From Bryobacteraceae bacterium (GTDB taxonomy: Bacteria > Acidobacteriota > Terriglobia > Bryobacterales > Bryobacteraceae), in NCBI GenBank assembly GCA_026129905.1, contig JAHCHE010000009.1:62001-126000 (forward strand): a stretch of 64,000 nucleotides of DNA, in the 5' to 3' direction. The notes beneath the pieces were generated by a model. That model was not told the DNA's origin. It was given only the letters and a program-made list of their open reading frames with translations, and made no database searches. Position 1 is the first letter of the stretch; every line of letters begins with the position of its first letter. Shown here piece by piece: positions 56,185-64,000 of this stretch. A program made the position numbers and the translations under genes.

Positions 56185-57252
56185 ATGTTGACGCGGCTGA
56201 AGGTCTCGGGATTCAAGAACCTGGTCGACGTGGATGTTCGTTTTGGTCCGTTCACCTGACAGGGCGAAGGCATGGAGCGCAAGATCATGGTTCATCAGGA
56301 TGGCGGAAGCAGCGGCCGTCCACGATAGCTGCTAGCGTCCAACCTTCCCAGGACGGCGCTTTCCGCGGCGAACGCGGCGGAGAGTCCGACCGCCACGCTC
56401 GCCCGCCGGGAAATGCAATCCTGGCGGTTGCTCCAGTTGGAGCCTTCGTCTTTGCGAACGCCGGACCCGTTCACCGCGCCACCGAAGCTCGCGACCGATG
56501 GATCGCACCTGGCGGCATTGCTTTACCACCTTGCCCGCGCCAACCACGAAGAGGAACCGGACGCCGCCGCGGACGAGGAGCGAACACGGCGCGTTTACAG
56601 CCAGGTGGCGAACCGTCTCTCCGAACTGATCGACGACGTGCGAGAAGTGTGGATCGACCGCGACGACAAGCGGGAGTTTTTGACCTTGAATGTCAGCGGA
56701 TCGGATGGCGCGCGGCATCCGGCGCGGGCGCTCTCGGACGGCACGCTGCGTTTCCTGGCGCTCACGGTGCTCGAACTCGATCCCCACGCCACTGGTCTCG
56801 TCTGCCTGGAGGAACCCGAAAACGGGATACATCCCGAACGGATTCCCGCCATGTTGCGGCTGCTCCAGGATATTATCACCGACGTCCGGGAGCCGCTTGG
56901 ACCCGACAACCCTTTGCGGCAGGTCATTGTCAACACACACTCGCCGGCGGTTGTCGCCCAAGTCCCGGACGACTCGCTTCTGCTGGCCGAACTCAAGGAG
57001 ACGGCGCGAGGGACGGAACGCTTCAAGCGCCTCGCATTCGCGTGTCTGTCCGATACGTGGCGGAGCCGAGCCGCCGAGACCGACGTGATCTCGCGCGGCA
57101 AGCTGCTGGCGTATCTCAGCCCGGTGGTTCCGCCCGCGGCGCAGGCGGCCGGCACTGCGCCGGCGGAACTCTCGAAGGCTTCCGGCGAGCGCAGGAGAGT
57201 GGCCGACCGAGAGGATCTTCAGATGCTCCTTCCGTTCGCGCAGCAGGACTGA
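56185..57252 (+). pseudogene. AAA family ATPase (AAA_21, SMC-like), inactivated by a central deletion and two stops
   Basis: The start MLTRLKVSGFKNLVDVDVRF is typical of AAA_21 ATPases, but the reading hits TGA at 56257, just where the Walker A loop should follow. Downstream in the same frame are EGMERKIMVHQDGG, a TAG at 56326, and then the rest: LARREMQSWRLLQLEPSSLR, the signature-like ARALSDGTLRFLALTV and the Walker B CLEEPENGIHPERI and VNTHSPAVV. So the Walker A region is missing and two stop codons are present, meaning no functional protein. ATPases of this type pair with nuclease-like partners in defence-like gene pairs. Confidence 0.85.
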
Positions 57253-57323
57253 TGGCGCTTCGGTTCACGCTGGTCTCGGGCGGCTCATCCGACCGCGCGC
57301 TGATTCCGATCTCGACGCTGTGA
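57252..57323 (+). pseudogene. Stub of the partner gene of the AAA ATPase
   Basis: A TGATG overlap at the end of the ATPase opens a frame of 23 residues, ALRFTLVSGGSSDRALIPI and then a stop. This matches the start of a protein typically encoded just after this kind of ATPase (SDRALIPI). The remainder is missing, so the pair is dead. Identification rests on the short stretch and gene order. Confidence 0.5.
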
Positions 57324-57386
57324 TCGAGGCGGCGGGATGGCGCGGCGGGGCAGCGGGTGTAAACTCAGAGGTTCGGGAGTGAGATC

Positions 57387-58664
57387 ATGTCCGAATTCAG
57401 CACAGCATACAAGCTCATCAAACAATTCAAGGGCGATGCGTATCTCAGCGGCTATGGCGTCCTGCCGCGAGTGGGGGAACTGGCGGGGGGTCTTGGCAAG
57501 CGCGCCGCGCTGGTGCGGGACGTGTTTCCCGGGTCGGAGGAATACGCGGCCGCCATTCGCAAGTCGCTCGAGTCGAGTGGAGCCGAGGTGGCCGGAGTCA
57601 TCGACGGCGCCGCTCCCAACGCCCCCCGCGAGGACCTCTTCCGGATCACGGAACAGCTTACGGAATTGCAGCCGGATTTCTACGTGAGTTTTGGCGGCGG
57701 CAGCACGATCGACGCGGCCAAGGCCGCCGAAGTTCTGCGCGTGCTCGGCGGGAGCATCGACGACTACTTCGGAACCGGGCTGGTCACCGAGGCGCTGAAG
57801 AGGTCCGGAAAAAAGCTGACGCCGCACGTGGCAATCCAGACGGCTTCGAGCTCGGCGGCGCACCTGACGAAGTACTCCAACATCACCGACGCGCGAACCG
57901 GGCAGAAGAAGCTCATCGTGGACGAGGCCATCGTTCCGGCGCGCGCCGCCTACGACTACGAGGTTTCCTTCGGCGCGCCGCGCGCGCTCACGTCCGACGG
58001 CGCTCTGGATGGATTCTCGCACTCGCTCGAAGTGCTGTACGGGGCGGTGGACAAGCCCTATTACGGCCTGATGACCGAGGTGGCGCGCGAGACGTTCCGC
58101 CTGGCGCTCACCTACCTGCCGCGGGTGATGGAGAATCCGCGCGACGGAGAAGGCCGGGAAGCGCTGGCGCTGGCGACCGACCTGGGCGGGTACGCCATCA
58201 TGCTCGGCGGCACCAACGGCGCTCACCTCACCAGCTTCTCGCTGGTGGATATCCTGAGCCACGGCCGCGCCTGCATCATGATGAACCCGTACTACACGGT
58301 GTTTTACGCTCCGGCCGTCACCGAGCCGCTCCGCCTGGCGGGCATGGAACTGGCGCGCGCGGGGGCCGCCGATTCCGCCGTCGCCGAGATGAGCGGACGC
58401 GAAGCCGGTATGGCGGTGGCCGAGGGGATTCGCCGGTTCGAGCAAAGAGTGAGCGTACCGACTACGCTCGGCGAGGTCGCCGGCTTCAGCCATGCGCATA
58501 TCGAGCGGGCGCTAGCGGCGGCGAAAAACCCGCAGCTTCGGATGAAACTCCAGAACATGCCCGTGCCGCTCACGCCGGAAACGGTCGACGATTACATGGG
58601 GCCGGTGCTCGAGGCGGGCAAGACGGGCGACCTCAGCGTGATCAAGAACCTGGTCCAGGCCTGA
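57387..58664 (+). CDS. Iron-containing alcohol dehydrogenase
   Basis: A 425-residue group III alcohol dehydrogenase. The NAD site has YVSFGGGSTIDAAKAAEVL near residue 95 (GGGS motif). Metal ligands lie in DGALDGFSHSLEVLY and GTNGAHLTSFSLVDILSHGR (Asp, His, His, His). It reduces or oxidises an aldehyde/alcohol pair; the substrate is not told by the sequence. The gene stands alone downstream of the defunct ATPase pair. Confidence 0.9.
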   Translation: MSEFSTAYKLIKQFKGDAYLSGYGVLPRVGELAGGLGKRAALVRDVFPGSEEYAAAIRKSLESSGAEVAGVIDGAAPNAPREDLFRITEQLTELQPDFYVSFGGGSTIDAAKAAEVLRVLGGSIDDYFGTGLVTEALKRSGKKLTPHVAIQTASSSAAHLTKYSNITDARTGQKKLIVDEAIVPARAAYDYEVSFGAPRALTSDGALDGFSHSLEVLYGAVDKPYYGLMTEVARETFRLALTYLPRVMENPRDGEGREALALATDLGGYAIMLGGTNGAHLTSFSLVDILSHGRACIMMNPYYTVFYAPAVTEPLRLAGMELARAGAADSAVAEMSGREAGMAVAEGIRRFEQRVSVPTTLGEVAGFSHAHIERALAAAKNPQLRMKLQNMPVPLTPETVDDYMGPVLEAGKTGDLSVIKNLVQA

Positions 58665-58766
58665 AAAAGAAACAGAATCTTTCCGGAATGTTTCACTGTT
58701 AGGACACGCAGCAGCCATTCACCTGTAACCGTTGGCGCCGCACTCTGATCTCAGGAAAGGGGGCCT

Positions 58767-59819
58767 TTGGCGGCGCGAATGGCCAGGTTTCAGATCCGGT
58801 CTTGCTGGGCAAATCCCGAGGCGGCCCGTACGTTCGCGGCAGCCGTTTCGCTGCACAGCCACACGTCGTATTCGAGGGAGCCGCTGTCGTTCCTGCCGGA
58901 TTTCGTACGGCGGTCGGGGGCGCTCGGGCGTCTCCTCCGCGGCGCGGACGACTCGCGGCTGTGGTGGACGCCGCCGCTGTCGCCCCGGCAGGCGTGGCAG
59001 GTGGAGAAATCGCAGATTGAAGCGGACCTTGGGCTTCTGGTGCTGATCTCGTTGACGGACCACGATGCGATCGACGCGCCGCTGATGGTGCGGATCCTCG
59101 ACGAATCGCGCGATGCGCCGGTCTCGGTCGAGTGGACGGTTCCGTTCCGCGAAACGTTCTTTCATCTTGGCGTTCACAACCTGCCGGGTCCGCGCGCGGC
59201 ATCGATTTTCGCCGAAATGGCGGCGTACACGGCCCGGCCCCGGGAGAATGCGCTTCCCGGCATTCTCGAGGAACTGGACCGGGATCCGGACGTCCTGATT
59301 GTTTTCAACCATCCGATGTGGGACGAAAACCGGATCGGCCGCCCGCGTCACCGGCGCCGCGTCGCGGAGTTCCTCCGTGCTCACGGGCGCCGGATCCATG
59401 CGCTGGAGTGGAACGGATTTCGAGGGCGGCGCGAGAACGCGCTTACCGTCGAACTGGCGCGCTGGTCGGGAATGGCCCTGATTTCGGGCGGCGACCGTCA
59501 TGGCCGCGAGCCGAGTTCGGTCCTCAATCTCACCAATGCCAGGAATTTCTCGGAATTTGTGCGGGAATTTCGCGGCGGGGCGCCGAGTGAACTGCTGCTG
59601 ATGCCGCAGCAGCGGCGCTCCCGGCGGCTGCGCGTGCTGCGCTCGGTGGCGGACGTGTTTGGCGGCGACTGGAGCGAGCGCATCTTCTATCAATGCGACG
59701 ATGGCCGGCTTCGACCGCTGGCGCAGTTCTGGGGCCGCGCCCCGGCGCCGCTGTGGCTCTCCGGCTTCGCCCGGGCATTGCAGTGGCTGAACGATTCGGG
59801 CGGCGCCCCGGGCGCGTAG
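58767..59819 (+). CDS. PHP domain phosphoesterase-like protein
   Basis: A 350-residue protein with the metal-binding motifs of the PHP superfamily: AAVSLHSHTSYSREPLS (HxH), LISLTDHDAIDA (second Asp-His pair), VFNHPMWDEN and ISGGDRHGREPSS. The four motif groups are complete, so a metal-dependent phosphoesterase is likely. TTG 58767 has an AGGAAAG nearby, while ATG 58779 is a close alternative. Its 3' end is 40 bp from the next gene, same strand. Confidence 0.75.
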   Translation: MAARMARFQIRSCWANPEAARTFAAAVSLHSHTSYSREPLSFLPDFVRRSGALGRLLRGADDSRLWWTPPLSPRQAWQVEKSQIEADLGLLVLISLTDHDAIDAPLMVRILDESRDAPVSVEWTVPFRETFFHLGVHNLPGPRAASIFAEMAAYTARPRENALPGILEELDRDPDVLIVFNHPMWDENRIGRPRHRRRVAEFLRAHGRRIHALEWNGFRGRRENALTVELARWSGMALISGGDRHGREPSSVLNLTNARNFSEFVREFRGGAPSELLLMPQQRRSRRLRVLRSVADVFGGDWSERIFYQCDDGRLRPLAQFWGRAPAPLWLSGFARALQWLNDSGGAPGA

Positions 59820-59860
59820 TCCACAGGCGGCGCCTCCTCGCGCGGTCTACAATCGGAACT

Positions 59861-60739
59861 GTGCTCCTTGCCGTCGCACTGATCGCATTGCCGCTGCACA
59901 TGAGCGCCGGGGAACTAATGGTCGATCACGTGACTGCGGCGGGGCGGGACCTTGCTGCCATGCGGGCGAGCCTCGCCACCGTCGGGATTCCCTCGGAATA
60001 CGGAGGCCCGCATCGGAACCGCGCCACGGAGATGGCGTTGACCAGCTTTCCCGACGGGTCGTACCTTGAATTGATCGCGCTCCAGGCCAAACCAGATGCG
60101 GCCGCCGTCGCGGCGCATGGCTGGGCCAAGTGGATGGAGGGCGACGCCGGGCCATGCGCGTGGGCGGTCCGGAGCAACGACGTAGCGGCCGAAATCGCGC
60201 GCCTCGGCGCGGCGGGAGTCCCCGTCGGCGCGCCGGTTCGCAGCGGCCGCGAGCGGCCGGACGGCGTGCGCCTGGATTGGGAGACCGCGCAGGCCGGCGC
60301 CGAGCCCAATGGGACCTTTTTCCCCTTCCTGATCCGCGACCTGACGCCGAGGGAGCGGCGAGTTTATCCAGCGAGCCGGCCCACAACGGAGGACTTCACC
60401 GGCGTGACTCGCGTCGTGATTGCCGTGCGCGATCTCGACGCCGCTGTGACCCGGTACCGCGAAGCCTACGGTCTCCCGGCGCCGGCGCGGCAGGAAGATG
60501 CGGACTTCGGCGCGCGGCTTGCAGCATTCGAAGGCGCCCCGGTGGTCCTCGCCGCCCCCCTGAACGGGCAATCCTGGCTGGCGGCGCGCCTCCACCGGCA
60601 CGGCGAAGGCCCCTGCGCGTTCGTCTTGAAGGCCCGTAAATCCAGCGCGTACCAGGTAGTGCGGAACAGCCGCTGGTTCGCCGCCGGCATTTCCTGGCTC
60701 GACGACGCGAAGCTGGGCTGGCGCCTGGGCTTCGAATAG
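59861..60739 (+). CDS. Exported glyoxalase-like domain protein
   Basis: A 292-residue protein with a signal peptide (MLLAVALIALPLHMSAG) and a VOC/glyoxalase-like fold: VDHVTAAGRDLAAMRASLAT, EMALTSFPDGSYLELIAL in the first half, and TRVVIAVRDLDAAVTRYREA in the second. The halves are two paired modules, as expected in this superfamily (Glyoxalase_3-like). Metal ligands and substrate are uncertain. GTG 59861 gives a clean signal peptide. Confidence 0.75.
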   Translation: MLLAVALIALPLHMSAGELMVDHVTAAGRDLAAMRASLATVGIPSEYGGPHRNRATEMALTSFPDGSYLELIALQAKPDAAAVAAHGWAKWMEGDAGPCAWAVRSNDVAAEIARLGAAGVPVGAPVRSGRERPDGVRLDWETAQAGAEPNGTFFPFLIRDLTPRERRVYPASRPTTEDFTGVTRVVIAVRDLDAAVTRYREAYGLPAPARQEDADFGARLAAFEGAPVVLAAPLNGQSWLAARLHRHGEGPCAFVLKARKSSAYQVVRNSRWFAAGISWLDDAKLGWRLGFE

Positions 60740-60817
60740 CCTCCGCGGACTCTTGCCCAAAGCTAATTTGGAACATTCCCGCCCCAGGTTCGTATAAGTC
60801 TCAAGAGGCGATTCCTA

Positions 60818-62038
60818 ATGGCTTCCAACGGTAAGAACGGCAAGAACGGCAAGAAGAGACGGCGCTGGATCTTCCTGGCAGTTGTGCTGCTGGTGTTGCT
60901 CGGCGTCGGCGTGGGCGTGCGGGCGGCCCTGAAGCCCAGCCGCGCAATCGATCCGTCCAAAATCGTCGAGATTGAACGGGGCGATATCGCGCGCTCGGTG
61001 GTGGCGACCGGAAAGATCGAGCCGCGGGCCAAGGTGGAAGTGAAGTCCAAGGCCAGCGGCATTGTGAAGCAGCTTTTCGTCGACTACGGCGATTGGGTGA
61101 AGCAGGGCCAGGTGTTGGCCGAGTTGGATAAAGAGGAGTTGCAGGCGCGCGTGCGCGAGGCCAGCGCCACGCTGCTGGCGGCCGAAGCGGCGCTGGAAGC
61201 GGCCGAGGCCTCGTACGAGCGCAACAAAGTGGAAGCCGAAGGTCCGGATCTGCCCTTCCTTAAGTCCAGCATGGACCGGGCCCGCAAGCTGCACGACGAC
61301 GGGCTGGTTTCGCGCTCCGTGCTCGAGGACGCCGAGAAGCTTTACCAGATGGCGCTGAACAAGCAGATGACGGGCCTGCGGAACGTCTCGGTGGCGCGCG
61401 CGGAGATCGGTCGGTCCAAGGCGCAGGTAGCGCAGGCGAAGGCCGCGCTGGACCGTTCGGAAGAGGACTTGCGGAACTCGACCATCATCAGCCCGATGAA
61501 CGGCCTGGTGTTGTCGCGCGACGTGGAAGTGGGCGACGCGGTCAGCTCGATTCTCGTGCTGGGCTCGCAAGCCACGCTCATCATGACGCTGGGCGACGTC
61601 AGCGACGTGTACGTGCTGGGCAAGGTGGACGAGGCTGACATCGGGAAGGTCTACCTCGATCAGCCCGCGCGGATCGTCGTCGAATCATTCAAGGAGAAGA
61701 AGTTCGAAGGCAAGGTGACGAAGATCTCGCCGCTGGGCGTGGAGAAGGACAACGTCACCACGTTCGAAGTTCGCGTGTCGATTCACAACCCGGGCGGCGA
61801 ACTCAAAGCCGCGATGACCGCCAACGCGGAGATCCTCCTCGAAGAGAAGCAGAACGTGCTGCTGGTGCGGGAAAGCGCCATCGTGTACGACAAGGACCGC
61901 AAGGCGTCGGTGGAAGTGCCCGACGCAACCTCGGAAACGGGCCGGAAGAAGCTGCCGGTTCAGCTCGGCATTTCCAACGGCATCAAGACCGAGCTGGTGG
62001 CGGGACTGAAGCAGGGGGACAAAATCATCCTCCAGTAA
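60818..62038 (+). CDS. Efflux periplasmic adaptor subunit (HlyD/MacA family)
   Basis: A 406-residue membrane-fusion protein. A single N-terminal membrane helix (RRRWIFLAVVLLVLLGVGVG) is followed by a biotinyl-lipoyl domain (ASGIVKQLFVDYGDWVKQGQ), a coiled-coil hairpin rich in Ala and Glu (about 110-220), and the second lipoyl half MNGLVLSRDVEVGDAVSS. The beta barrel domain is FEGKVTKISPLGVEKDNVTT. It bridges inner-membrane transporter and outer channel. The two permeases follow in the same direction. Confidence 0.9.
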   Translation: MASNGKNGKNGKKRRRWIFLAVVLLVLLGVGVGVRAALKPSRAIDPSKIVEIERGDIARSVVATGKIEPRAKVEVKSKASGIVKQLFVDYGDWVKQGQVLAELDKEELQARVREASATLLAAEAALEAAEASYERNKVEAEGPDLPFLKSSMDRARKLHDDGLVSRSVLEDAEKLYQMALNKQMTGLRNVSVARAEIGRSKAQVAQAKAALDRSEEDLRNSTIISPMNGLVLSRDVEVGDAVSSILVLGSQATLIMTLGDVSDVYVLGKVDEADIGKVYLDQPARIVVESFKEKKFEGKVTKISPLGVEKDNVTTFEVRVSIHNPGGELKAAMTANAEILLEEKQNVLLVRESAIVYDKDRKASVEVPDATSETGRKKLPVQLGISNGIKTELVAGLKQGDKIILQ

Positions 62039-62050
62039 GCCGGGTGGGCG

Positions 62051-63307
62051 ATGAGCGCTTGGGACCTCCTGGTTGACACCGTGCGCACGCTCTGGGCGCA
62101 CAAGCTGCGCACGGCGCTCACCATGTTCGGCATCGCGTGGGGGATCGTTTCCATCACGCTGATGGTGGCCGCGGGCGAGGGTCTCCGCGTTGGGCAGGAG
62201 AAGGTCGCCGAGCAGTTCGGCAAGAACATCATGATCGTCTTCGCGGGCCGGACCAGCATGCAGGCGGGCGGAATGCGGGCCGGCCGGGCGATCCGCTGGC
62301 GCACCTGGGACTACCAACACGTGCAGCGCGAGGCGACCTCCTGCGAATTCGTGATTCCCGAACTCGGTAGCGGCGGCAAGGTCAAGAGCGACTTCAACAG
62401 CGCGCTGCTGCAAGTAGTGGGATCGCTCCCCCCGTTCGCTCACATTCGCACCATCGACATCGCCGAGGGGCGGTTCTACAACTGGGGCGACGTCGAGCGC
62501 GCCGAGCGCGTGGCGGTGCTGGGCAGCGATTCCTACACGCAACTGTTCGCCGGCCGGAAGGCGGTGGGCGAACAGATCCTGGTTCGCGGCGTACCGTTCA
62601 CGGTGATCGGCGTCATGAAAGCGAAAGACCAGGACTCCAGCTACGACGGCCGGGACATCACCAAGGTATTCATCCCGTTCACGACCATGGCGCGCGACTT
62701 TCCCCGGGAGCCGCCCTCGCCGCGCGACGCCATCGACCGGCTGATCGCCTCGCCGAAAAGCCTCGAGCTGCACGAGCGGTGCAAGTACGAAGTGCGCCGT
62801 GCGCTGGGCCGGCTCCACAGCTTCGATCCCACGGACGAGGAAGCCGCGGGCATCTGGGACACGGTGGAGAATTCGAAGCAGTTCCGCACGATGACCGACG
62901 GCATCAAGTACTTTCTCGGCGGCGTGGGGCTGATCACGCTGCTGCTCGGCGGGCTGGGCGTGATGAACGTCATGCTGGTGGCGGTGCGCGAACGCACGCA
63001 GGAGATCGGCGTACGAAAGGCGGTGGGCGCGACGTCGCGCGCCATACTCCGTTACTTCTTTCTGGAAACCATGATTGTGGTGCTGCTGAGCGGCGGCATC
63101 GGACTCGCAGTCGGCTTCGGCATCTGCGCCGCGGTGAACAGGCTGCCGATGCCCGCGTACTTCGCCGGGTTGCTGCCGACGTGGGGATCGGCCATGTTGT
63201 CGTTCCTGCTGCTCGGCCTCACCGCCATCCTGTCGGCGCTCTATCCGGCCAGCCGCGCCGCCGCCGTCGATCCGATTGTCGCGTTGCGGCACGAGCCGGG
63301 AAGCTGA
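62051..63307 (+). CDS. ABC transporter permease (MacB/FtsX type)
   Basis: A 418-residue protein with the MacB periplasmic core domain and FtsX-like C-terminal module. An N-terminal helix is at LRTALTMFGIAWGIVSITL, the periplasmic domain at about 45-275, and three C-terminal helices begin at FLGGVGLITLLLGGLGVMNV with the signature VRERTQEIGVRKAVGATSRA. Not fused to an ATPase; none is in the window, so the ATPase is probably encoded further downstream. The start ATG 62051 is 12 bases after the adaptor stop. Confidence 0.9.
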   Translation: MSAWDLLVDTVRTLWAHKLRTALTMFGIAWGIVSITLMVAAGEGLRVGQEKVAEQFGKNIMIVFAGRTSMQAGGMRAGRAIRWRTWDYQHVQREATSCEFVIPELGSGGKVKSDFNSALLQVVGSLPPFAHIRTIDIAEGRFYNWGDVERAERVAVLGSDSYTQLFAGRKAVGEQILVRGVPFTVIGVMKAKDQDSSYDGRDITKVFIPFTTMARDFPREPPSPRDAIDRLIASPKSLELHERCKYEVRRALGRLHSFDPTDEEAAGIWDTVENSKQFRTMTDGIKYFLGGVGLITLLLGGLGVMNVMLVAVRERTQEIGVRKAVGATSRAILRYFFLETMIVVLLSGGIGLAVGFGICAAVNRLPMPAYFAGLLPTWGSAMLSFLLLGLTAILSALYPASRAAAVDPIVALRHEPGS

Positions 63308-63319
63308 CGGAAGGCGCCG

Positions 63320-64000
63320 ATGCTGAAGGAGATCCTCAGGCAATCGTGGCAGGCGCTGATGCGCAGCCCGTCGCGCTCGCTCCTGACCATGCTGGGCATC
63401 GTCTGGGGCATCGTCGCCGTGGCGCTGCTGGTGGCGTACGGCTCCAGCTTCCGCTCCGTACTGGTCGCCGCGTTCGATGCATTCGGCCAGAGCGTGGTGA
63501 TCTGCTGGCCGGGCCAGACCAGCGAGCAGGCCGGAGGCGAACGAGCCGGCCGTCCGGTGCGGTTCGAGCAGGCCGACGTGGCGGCCATCCTAAACGAGGT
63601 TCCCCTGGTCAAGTACGCGTGCCTGGAAACAGTGCAATGGAAATCGATAACGTACCAGGACCGGCTTACCAACAACCCGGTGCGCGGCGTCTGTCCCGAG
63701 TACGGCGAGATGCGCAACGAGGTTCCGTCCAACGGGCGCTGGATCACCGCCGAAGACATGATCGAGCGGCGGCGGGTGGTATTCCTGGGCAACGCCGTCA
63801 AGAAGAAACTCTTCAGCGGCCGGCAAGCGATCGGCGAAACGGTGACGATCGCGGGCATGCGGTTCACGGTAATCGGCGAAATGGACAAGAAGATCCAGAT
63901 GAGCAACTACTTCAACAGCGACGACGAGTCGGTCTGGATCCCGTATTCCGCCGCCGGCGACTTGTGGAACAACCGGTACGGTTCGGTGCTGGTGTTCGAG
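63320..64000 (+). CDS. ABC transporter permease (MacB/FtsX type), partial at right edge
   Basis: The first 227 residues of a second permease. It starts MLKEILRQSWQALMRSPSRS with the membrane helix LLTMLGIVWGIVAVALLVA and continues with the MacB-like core (VVICWPGQTSEQAGGERAGR and VVFLGNAVKKKLFSGRQAIG). It is a diverged paralogue of the previous permease (both have GxTS-QAGGxRAGR). Adjacent paired permeases imply a heterodimeric channel. The end is outside the window. Confidence 0.88.
   Translation, partial: MLKEILRQSWQALMRSPSRSLLTMLGIVWGIVAVALLVAYGSSFRSVLVAAFDAFGQSVVICWPGQTSEQAGGERAGRPVRFEQADVAAILNEVPLVKYACLETVQWKSITYQDRLTNNPVRGVCPEYGEMRNEVPSNGRWITAEDMIERRRVVFLGNAVKKKLFSGRQAIGETVTIAGMRFTVIGEMDKKIQMSNYFNSDDESVWIPYSAAGDLWNNRYGSVLVFE

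Noticed and set aside
61685-63343. A 552-codon open frame on the minus strand
   Set aside because: Antisense of the adaptor and permease genes; no recognisable motifs.
1-64000. CRISPR arrays, rRNA or tRNA genes, riboswitches
   Set aside because: None were recognised by eye. No regularly spaced repeats, no rRNA-like stretch and no convincing cloverleaf was found, though a covariance-model search was not possible.

Overview
The window is high-GC DNA (roughly 65%) from a chromosome that looks acidobacterial, most likely of the Solibacter/Bryobacterales type. The best marker is a protein at 32234-33271 with the von Willebrand A-like domain expanded in Acidobacteria, beside a very large secreted helical protein. 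Many exported or Tat-exported enzymes, an MCP-CheA chemotaxis operon with CheX and CheD, and remnants of several transposon families fit the same picture. The taxonomic call is an inference from gene content, not from a marker gene.

Layout. 1-8.2 kb (minus strand): a cell-envelope glycosyltransferase pair and an M50 protease with an HU-type protein, then a sodium:solute symporter, an exported nitrilase-like hydrolase, a Tat-exported amidohydrolase and an exported esterase. 8.4-13.4 kb (plus): ybaB and recR, an exported M20 peptidase, an exported glycosidase-like protein and a Uma2-type endonuclease. 13.5-16.3 kb: a large hybrid histidine kinase. 16.3-21.3 kb is an accessory island: degraded coding scraps, a tcmP gene split by an intact IS66-type element with an 8-bp target duplication, its three-Cys partner (DUF5131), and half of an ISAzo13-type transposase joined onto the end of a NifU-like gene.

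21.3-27.6 kb is housekeeping: NUDIX hydrolase, ileS, lspA, lgt and a DUF1015 gene. 27.6-33.3 kb holds an exported oxidoreductase, the 1131-residue secreted protein and the VWA-like protein. 33.3-42.3 kb alternates relics (IS630; an ISL3 gene cut by an ISKra4-type element that carries a passenger gene) with a DUF457-like membrane protein, a cupin, an exported double rhodanese, an amidase and two unrecognised small genes.

42.3-51.1 kb is a chemotaxis-type signalling locus. cheY-cheX run leftwards. cheW-mcp-cheA-cheR-cheD-cheY-cheX-cheB run rightwards, and every junction from cheA to cheB overlaps. The receptor has almost no periplasmic part. 51.1-64 kb: an exported HMA-like protein, a DUF4434-like protein, a membrane protein built from an internal duplication, a MITE-like inverted-repeat element, an SDR, a Dabb protein, a dead AAA-ATPase gene with a stub partner, an iron-dependent alcohol dehydrogenase, a PHP phosphoesterase, a glyoxalase-like protein, and an efflux adaptor with two ABC permeases, the second cut by the window edge.
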